DNA from: Halorubrum salinarum
GTDB taxonomy: Archaea; Halobacteriota; Halobacteria; Halobacteriales; Haloferacaceae
Assembly (NCBI RefSeq): GCF_013267195.1
Contig: NZ_CP053941.1
Location: 1,860,001 to 1,924,000, forward strand
Reading direction: 5' to 3'
DNA length: 64,000 bases
Shown here: in pieces, positions 61,109 through 64,000 of the stretch
Numbering within the stretch: the first letter of the stretch is position 1
Layout of the letters: every line of letters starts with the position of its first letter
Notes under the pieces: model-generated
What the model saw: only the letters and a program-made list of their open reading frames with translations
What the model was told of the DNA's origin: nothing
The model's database searches: none
Made by a program: the position numbers and the translations under genes

Positions 61109-62879
61109 GCGCGACGCCGGCCGGGGCGCGGCGGGCGGCGACGGCGCGTCGGGCGCCGGCGACCCGGGCGACGAGGAGGGTCGCGTCCGCCGGCTCGACC
61201 AGGAGACCGTCGACCGGATCGCGGCCGGCGAGGTCGTCACCCGACCGGCGAGGGTCGTCGGCGAGCTCGTCGACAACGCGCTCGACGCCGGGGCCTCTCG
61301 GGTCGAGATCGCCGTCGACGGCGACGGCACCGACCGGATCCGCGTCGCGGACGACGGCCGCGGGATGGCCCGCGCGGACGCGGCCCGCGCCGTCGAGCGC
61401 CACGCGACGAGCAAGCTGGCGCCCGACGGCGACCCGGTCGGGGTCGACTCGCTCGGCTTCCGCGGCGAGGCGCTCGCGGCCATCGCCGAGGCCGCCCGGC
61501 TCGAACTCGTGACGAGCCCCGGCGACGGGGTCGGCACCCGGGTCGTCGTCGACGGCACCGCCCCGAGCGCGGCCGGGGCGGGGGAGTCGGACGCGACGCC
61601 GAGCGTCGAGGTCGAACCCGCGGGCCGCGCCCGCGGGACGACGGTCGTCGTCGAGGAGCTGTTCGCGACGCGGCCCGCCCGCCGGGAGTCCCTCGCGGGC
61701 GCGAGCGCGGAGTTCGCGCGGATCTCCTCCCTCGTCGCCGACTACGCGCTGGCGAACCCCTCGGTCGCCTTCTCGCTCGACCACGACGGGTCGGCGACGC
61801 TGTCGACGCCCGGGACCGACCGCACCGACGCCCTCCTCGGCGTGTACGACCGCGACACCGCGAGCCGGTCGACGACCGTCGACGCGAGCGCCGACGCGGG
61901 GGGAACTTCGGTCGGGGTTTCGGGCGCGCTGGCGTACCCCTCGATCACCCGGGCGACGCGCGACCACGTCCGCGTCTCGGTGAACGGCCGTCCGGTCCGG
62001 AACGACCGGCTCGCAGCCGCGGTCCGCGAGGGCTACGGCCGCCTCCTCCCGGACGGCCGCGAGCCGGTCGCCGCGGTCGACGTGTCGCTCCCGCCCGCCC
62101 GCGTCGATCCGAACGTCCACCCGGCGAAGCAGGAGGTGGGGCTCCGCGACGCCGACGCGGTCGCGGACGCGGTGGCGTCGGTCGTCGGGGACGCGCTCAC
62201 CGGCGCCGACCTCCGGCGCGCCGCGGACGTCGCCACCGACCTCGACAGCGCCCTCGAACCGGTCGGCGAGGGGGACGGCTCGCGGGCCGGCGCCTTCGCC
62301 GACGCCGAGCCGATCGGCGTCTTCCGCGACCTCTACGTCCTCGTCGAGTCCGGCGACGAGCTCCTCGTGGTCGACGGCCACGCCGCCCACGAGCGCGTGA
62401 ACTACGAGCGGCTGGCGCGGGCGTTCGACGACGATCCGGTGCCGACCGCGCCGCTGGACCCGCCCGCGACCGTCTCGCTGTCGACCGACGAGGCGGCGGC
62501 CGCGCGGGCGCACGCCGACGACCTCGCCGCGCTCGGCTTCGAGACCGAGCCGTTCGGGGGCGGCACGCGCCGCCTCCGGACCGTCCCCGCGCCGTTCGGC
62601 CGGACCGCCGACGCGGACGCCTTCCGCGACGCGCTCGCGGCGCTCTCGGCGGCCGACTCGGGGACGGCGCGGGACGCGCGCGACGACCTGCTCGCCGACC
62701 TCGCGTGTCACCCGTCGTTGAAGCGGGGCGACTTCGCCGGCCTCGGCGACGGCGACCTCCGGAACCTGCTCGACCGCCTCGGCGAGTGCGACCGGCCGTA
62801 CGCCTGCCCGCACGGCCGACCGACCGTCCTCTCCGTCGACGCGGCGACGTTCGCGGCCGGGTTCGGGCGGGACCGGTGA
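61098..62879 (+). CDS. mutL: DNA mismatch repair protein MutL
   Basis: GHKL ATPase and likely endonuclease, 593 residues. ATPase motifs are [27 protein letters not shown] and [17 protein letters not shown]. The C-terminal metal site is [16 protein letters not shown] (D-x-H-A-x2-E-x4-E with Gly in place of the usual Gln), with [10 protein letters not shown] and CPHGRPTVL closing it. These motifs mark nicking MutL proteins. Its ATG lies 11 bases before the mutS stop, so translation is coupled. Confidence 0.95.
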   Translation: MTGERDAGRGAAGGDGASGAGDPGDEEGRVRRLDQETVDRIAAGEVVTRPARVVGELVDNALDAGASRVEIAVDGDGTDRIRVADDGRGMARADAARAVERHATSKLAPDGDPVGVDSLGFRGEALAAIAEAARLELVTSPGDGVGTRVVVDGTAPSAAGAGESDATPSVEVEPAGRARGTTVVVEELFATRPARRESLAGASAEFARISSLVADYALANPSVAFSLDHDGSATLSTPGTDRTDALLGVYDRDTASRSTTVDASADAGGTSVGVSGALAYPSITRATRDHVRVSVNGRPVRNDRLAAAVREGYGRLLPDGREPVAAVDVSLPPARVDPNVHPAKQEVGLRDADAVADAVASVVGDALTGADLRRAADVATDLDSALEPVGEGDGSRAGAFADAEPIGVFRDLYVLVESGDELLVVDGHAAHERVNYERLARAFDDDPVPTAPLDPPATVSLSTDEAAAARAHADDLAALGFETEPFGGGTRRLRTVPAPFGRTADADAFRDALAALSAADSGTARDARDDLLADLACHPSLKRGDFAGLGDGDLRNLLDRLGECDRPYACPHGRPTVLSVDAATFAAGFGRDR

Positions 62880-62956
62880 GGAAGCCGGGGCGCTCGGGGC
62901 TCGGACGGGGGTCCCTGACCGATACCTATTAACACGATGGGACCGCGGGTACTCGC

Positions 62957-63478
62957 ATGGGAAAGCGGACCGAGGTGACGCGGGGGTCGCTGCCGGCGGA
63001 GCGGTCGGCCGGCCGGTTCTCGGGCCCCGACGGCCTCCGCGACGTCGTCGAGCGGATCCTCGCGTGGCTTCGGGAGCGGCGCGGATCCGGCCTGGAGCGC
63101 GTCTCGACGGCGACGACGATGCGGAACGTCGTCGACACGGACGCGCTCGCGGAGGAGACGCCACAGAAGTGGAGCGTCCTCCACGACGTGGTCACCTACG
63201 GCGCGGACTCGCTCACGGACGTGCTCGTCTTCAGGCACGACCCGAGCAGACAGGACCTCGTGGTGATGCCGGAGCGGAACACCGAGCCGGAAGGCGAGAT
63301 CAGCTTCTACCACGCCGACCGCACGAAGGGGGCGCGCCACCTCCTGTCGATCGGCGCCGACTCGCTCACGGCGGCGCTAAGCTACGTCTTAGAGCGCATC
63401 GAGCGGTTCGAGCGCCTGTTCACCGGCCGCGGCTCGGAGCTGCCGAGCGGCTACACGGGACCGTCGGAAGACCTGTAA
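62957..63478 (+). CDS. Hypothetical haloarchaeal protein
   Basis: Unrecognised soluble protein of 173 residues. Two similar short segments, TYGADSLTDVLVF and SIGADSLTAALSYVLERIER, suggest an internal repeat. A middle beta-rich region (DLVVMPERNTEPEGEISFYH) lies between them. The start at 62957 is preceded by ctattaac about 25-30 bases upstream, fitting a leaderless promoter. No function is offered. Confidence 0.65.
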   Translation: MGKRTEVTRGSLPAERSAGRFSGPDGLRDVVERILAWLRERRGSGLERVSTATTMRNVVDTDALAEETPQKWSVLHDVVTYGADSLTDVLVFRHDPSRQDLVVMPERNTEPEGEISFYHADRTKGARHLLSIGADSLTAALSYVLERIERFERLFTGRGSELPSGYTGPSEDL

Positions 63479-63518
63479 GCGCGGCCGCGGACCGCGAGCC
63501 GACGCACGCCGAGCGTTC

Positions 63519-64000
63519 TCATACCGACCCGTCCCGCGAGCGGCCGTCGCCGTCCCCGTCGATCCGCTCGACGCGCTCGATCGTCTCCTCCGCCTCCGCC
63601 GTCTCGGGCGGGTACGAGACGGTCCGCTGCGGGTAGGGGATCGAGATGCCGGCGTCGGCGAAGCGCTCTTGGATCCGCTCGACCGCGATCGCCTTCGAGC
63701 GCCACCGCGCCTGGGGCGTCGGCGGGTCGATCCAGAACCGGAGGTCGAGGAGGATCGCCGAGTCGCCGAACCCCGACGGGATCGCGTACGGCTGCGGGTT
63801 GTTCGCGATCGTGTCGATCCCGGAGAGCACGTCCTCGGCTATCCCGGCCGCCTCGTCGGGGTCGTCGTCGTACCCGATCCCGACCTCCATGTGGATCCGG
63901 AGCCGCCCCTCCCGGCTCCGGTTCGTGATCGCCTGGTTGGCGACGAGGTCGTTGGGCACCACGACGTACTCCCCGTCGAAGTTCCGCATGTGGGTGTTTA
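63519..64000 (-). CDS. MscS family mechanosensitive channel, C-terminal part (cut by window end)
   Basis: Cytoplasmic part of a small-conductance mechanosensitive channel; about 160 residues are visible and the frame runs off the window. THMRNFDGEYVVVPNDLVAN then QAITNRSREGRLRIHMEVGI is the MscS beta-domain signature, followed by the alpha/beta domain and an acidic tail. Such channels release solutes on hypo-osmotic shock. The pore helices would lie beyond base 64000. Confidence 0.88.
   Translation of the reverse strand, partial: NTHMRNFDGEYVVVPNDLVANQAITNRSREGRLRIHMEVGIGYDDDPDEAAGIAEDVLSGIDTIANNPQPYAIPSGFGDSAILLDLRFWIDPPTPQARWRSKAIAVERIQERFADAGISIPYPQRTVSYPPETAEAEETIERVERIDGDGDGRSRDGSV

Overview
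The window is haloarchaeal chromosome, most like Halorubrum or a close relative (inference). Support comes from very high G+C (an ordinary stretch, 11641-11700, has 43 of 60 G/C), acidic proteins, and many genes with a TATA-like box about 25-30 bases before the start codon and no ribosome binding site. The gene set is archaeal: ribosomal L11 and L37e, Lsm, proteasome alpha, RNase J with an isoprenyl diphosphate synthase, deoxyhypusine synthase, a MoaD-like SAMP, and an sdhCDBA operon. No rRNA, tRNA, transposase, integrase, phage genes or cas genes were recognised.

Layout. 1-14.5 kb: end of hisS, a DUF21/CBS membrane protein, a DoxX protein, an Nmad3-like protein, DJ-1/PfpI, a hexapeptide acyltransferase, aldo/keto reductase, a bacterio-opsin-activator-type regulator, an M28 peptidase, a HerA-like ATPase, UspA and small haloarchaeal proteins. 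14.5-18 kb: rpl11, a repeat copy, an MFS exporter with its TetR regulator and operator, and cspA. 18-22 kb: succinate dehydrogenase. 22-28.5 kb: a small winged-helix protein, a divergent uracil-DNA glycosylase homologue, a potassium channel with two RCK_C-type membrane proteins, a SAMP and deoxyhypusine synthase. 28.5-31 kb: an LLM flavin oxidoreductase bracketed by two repeat copies, then lsm-rpl37e. 31-41.5 kb: two Tat lipoproteins, RNase J-idsA, an EamA transporter, Bcp, a membrane histidine kinase, a CGCGG-type RiPP precursor divergent from a DUF2249 gene, and map-HIT. 41.5-47.3 kb: a tungstate-type ABC transporter with a ModE-like regulator, trpS, a repeat copy and a DUF5518 protein. 47.4-64 kb: a second HerA-like ATPase, an acetamidase-family enzyme, a winged-helix regulator, psmA, an exported protein with a MacB-type ABC pair, pdxS, mobA, a DnaJ protein, mutS-mutL and the end of an MscS channel.

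The least explained signal is a family of four interspersed intergenic elements at about 15.3-15.6, 28.5-28.7, 29.9-30.3 and 46.7-46.9 kb. They share a GC-rich core and two stem-loops whose arms change in a compensatory way between copies. Copies differ by extra short palindromes, mostly with three-base loops. Three of the four have a TATA-like box just upstream. They could be a transcribed structured RNA family or a non-autonomous mobile element. Other items of interest are the CGCGG RiPP precursor without its radical SAM partner in view, a SAMP whose diglycine is followed by four residues, two very clear operators (TetR and tungstate uptake), and a lower-GC patch with rare codons inside a HerA-like gene.
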